Assembly: GCF_012034205.1 (NCBI RefSeq)
Contig: NZ_JAATEM010000017.1
Span: 1 to 64,000, forward strand
Source of the DNA: Streptomyces composti
GTDB taxonomy: Bacteria > Actinomycetota > Actinomycetes > Streptomycetales > Streptomycetaceae
Direction: 5' to 3'
DNA length: 64,000 nt
The position numbers and the translations under genes were made by a program. The notes beneath the pieces are model-generated. The model was given only the letters and a program-made list of their open reading frames with translations, was not told the origin of the DNA and made no database searches. Positions 62,990-64,000 of this stretch are shown here, piece by piece (positions within the stretch are counted from its first letter, which is position 1; each line of letters opens with the position of its first letter).

Positions 62990-63012
62990 CGGCGGATGTC
63001 ACCGTCGGGGGC

Positions 63013-64000
63013 ATGAAGCAACAAGGGACACACACCGGGGGATCCGCAGGCGCGGTGACCGTGCGAGGGCTGGTCAAGCACTACGGGGAGACCAAGGCGC
63101 TGGCCGGCGTCGATCTGGATGTGCGCGAGGGCACCGTGATGGGTGTGCTCGGCCCGAACGGCGCCGGCAAGACCACCCTCGTCCGCATCCTGTCCACCCT
63201 GCTGGCCCCCACCGCCGGCCAGGCGACCGTGGCCGGCTACGACGTCGTCCGCCAACCCCGGCAGCTGCGCCGGGTGATCGGCCTGACCGGCCAGTACGCC
63301 TCGGTGGACGAGAAGCTGCCGGGCTGGGAGAACCTGTACCTGATCGGCCGGCTGCTCGACCTGTCCCGCAAGGAGGCCCGCGCCCGCGCCGACGAGCTGC
63401 TGGAGCGGTTCTCGCTCACGGACGCCGCCCGGCGCCCGGCGGGCACGTACTCCGGTGGTATGCGCCGCCGGCTGGACCTGGCCGCGTCGATGATCGGGCG
63501 CCCGGCCGTGCTGTTCCTGGACGAGCCGACCACCGGCCTGGACCCGCGCACCCGCAACGAGGTGTGGGACGAGGTCAAGCGGCTGGTCGGTGAGGGCGTG
63601 ACCGTGCTGCTGACCACCCAGTACATGGAGGAGGCCGAGCAGCTCGCCTCCGAGCTGACCGTCATGGACCGCGGGAAGGTCATCGCGAGGGGCGGCATCG
63701 AGGAGCTGAAGGCCAGGGTCGGCGGCCGCACCCTGCGGATCCGCCCTGCGGACCCGTTGCGGCTGCGCCCGCTGGCGGCGGCCCTGGACGAGCTGGGCAT
63801 CACCGGCCTCGCCCCGGTCACCGTGGACGCCGAGCGTGCGGCGCTGCTGGTGCCGGTTCTGAGCGACGAGCAGCTGACGGCCGTGGTCGGCGCGGTCACC
63901 GCACAGGACGTCACCCTGGCCTCCATCAGCACCGAACTGCCCAGCCTGGACGAGGTGTTCCTCTCGCTCACCGGGCACCGCGCCGGTGAGCCGCTGGACA
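63013..64000 (+). CDS. DrrA-type ABC transporter ATP-binding protein (partial, runs off window)
   Basis: The first 329 codons are visible with no stop before the window end. Walker A GPNGAGKTT at residues 47-55, signature YSGGMRRRLDLA from 146, Walker B VLFLDEPTTGLD and the switch region TTQYMEEAEQLA are complete. It matches the daunorubicin-resistance ATPase (DrrA) family, which pairs with a DrrB-type permease, expected just beyond the edge. The C-terminal part (RIRPADPLRLRPL, SLDEVFLSLTGH) fits DrrA. Likely drug or lipid export. Confidence 0.93.
   Translation, partial: MKQQGTHTGGSAGAVTVRGLVKHYGETKALAGVDLDVREGTVMGVLGPNGAGKTTLVRILSTLLAPTAGQATVAGYDVVRQPRQLRRVIGLTGQYASVDEKLPGWENLYLIGRLLDLSRKEARARADELLERFSLTDAARRPAGTYSGGMRRRLDLAASMIGRPAVLFLDEPTTGLDPRTRNEVWDEVKRLVGEGVTVLLTTQYMEEAEQLASELTVMDRGKVIARGGIEELKARVGGRTLRIRPADPLRLRPLAAALDELGITGLAPVTVDAERAALLVPVLSDEQLTAVVGAVTAQDVTLASISTELPSLDEVFLSLTGHRAGEPLD

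Overview
The window is a stretch of high-GC actinobacterial chromosome, almost certainly Streptomyces. The evidence is the strong third-position GC bias, GTG starts, the protein families present (GlnII beside GlnA, an NsdA-like HTH/TPR regulator, DUF4191, MalR/AglA, a GlnA2-type synthetase) and binding sites matching known Streptomyces regulators. It reads as core chromosome. I saw no phage, IS element, integrase, tRNA, rRNA, CRISPR array or biosynthetic cluster.

Layout. (1) 0-8 kb: WYL regulator, DUF4240 protein, peptidoglycan-recognition amidase with a possible coupled small ORF, MarP-like membrane serine protease, GNAT acetyltransferase, TIGR01777 epimerase, FAD amine-oxidase-like enzyme. 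(2) 8-14 kb: a lipoylation/nitrogen block, read right to left as lipB, lipA, a small gene, DUF4191, RDD protein and glnA. Its gene order is inverted relative to the epimerase when compared with the classic actinobacterial arrangement. (3) 14-28 kb: NsdA-like regulator, ArsC-like reductase behind a large palindrome, two secreted proteins with a shared design, glnII, an OmpR-type winged-helix protein with a possible cysteine leader peptide, lipoprotein, frameshifted TPR pseudogene, a membrane protein with a sigma-like N-terminus, TetR regulator. (4) 28-43 kb: maltodextrin regulon of a two-catalytic-domain amylase/pullulanase, alpha-amylase, alpha-glucosidase, malG, malF, malE and divergent malR, with LacI-type operators. 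(5) 43-56 kb: PAP2 protein, glnE, glyoxalase-fold protein, Rox-like monooxygenase, nadE, DUF305/DUF3105 pair, nsrR, glnA2, hmpA. (6) 56-64 kb: two drug-efflux MFS genes, a VanJ-like phosphatase, TetR, panB and the start of a DrrA-type ABC ATPase cut by the window edge.

How the parts work together. Nitrogen assimilation is the main theme: GlnA (GSI, adenylylation Tyr397 present), GlnII (GSII), a GlnA2-type gamma-glutamylpolyamine synthetase lacking that Tyr, GlnE (the enzyme that adenylylates GSI) and glutamine-dependent NadE. Both glnA and glnII carry four-half-site GlnR boxes with regular 6-nt spacing. The second theme is starch and maltodextrin use: secreted amylase and pullulanase make maltodextrins, MalEFG imports them, AglA hydrolyses them and MalR represses. 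The third is nitric oxide defence: an NsrR repressor with its Asp8 and three-Cys cluster ligands, and an hmpA flavohaemoglobin with an 11-1-11 dyad upstream.

No wholly new system is proven. The most notable leads are the DUF3105-DUF305 pair sharing a promoter region with nsrR, the near-perfect 36-bp palindrome abutting an arsC-like start codon, a possible Cys leader peptide ahead of an orphan winged-helix regulator, and the paired secreted proteins with a common two-Cys helical module.
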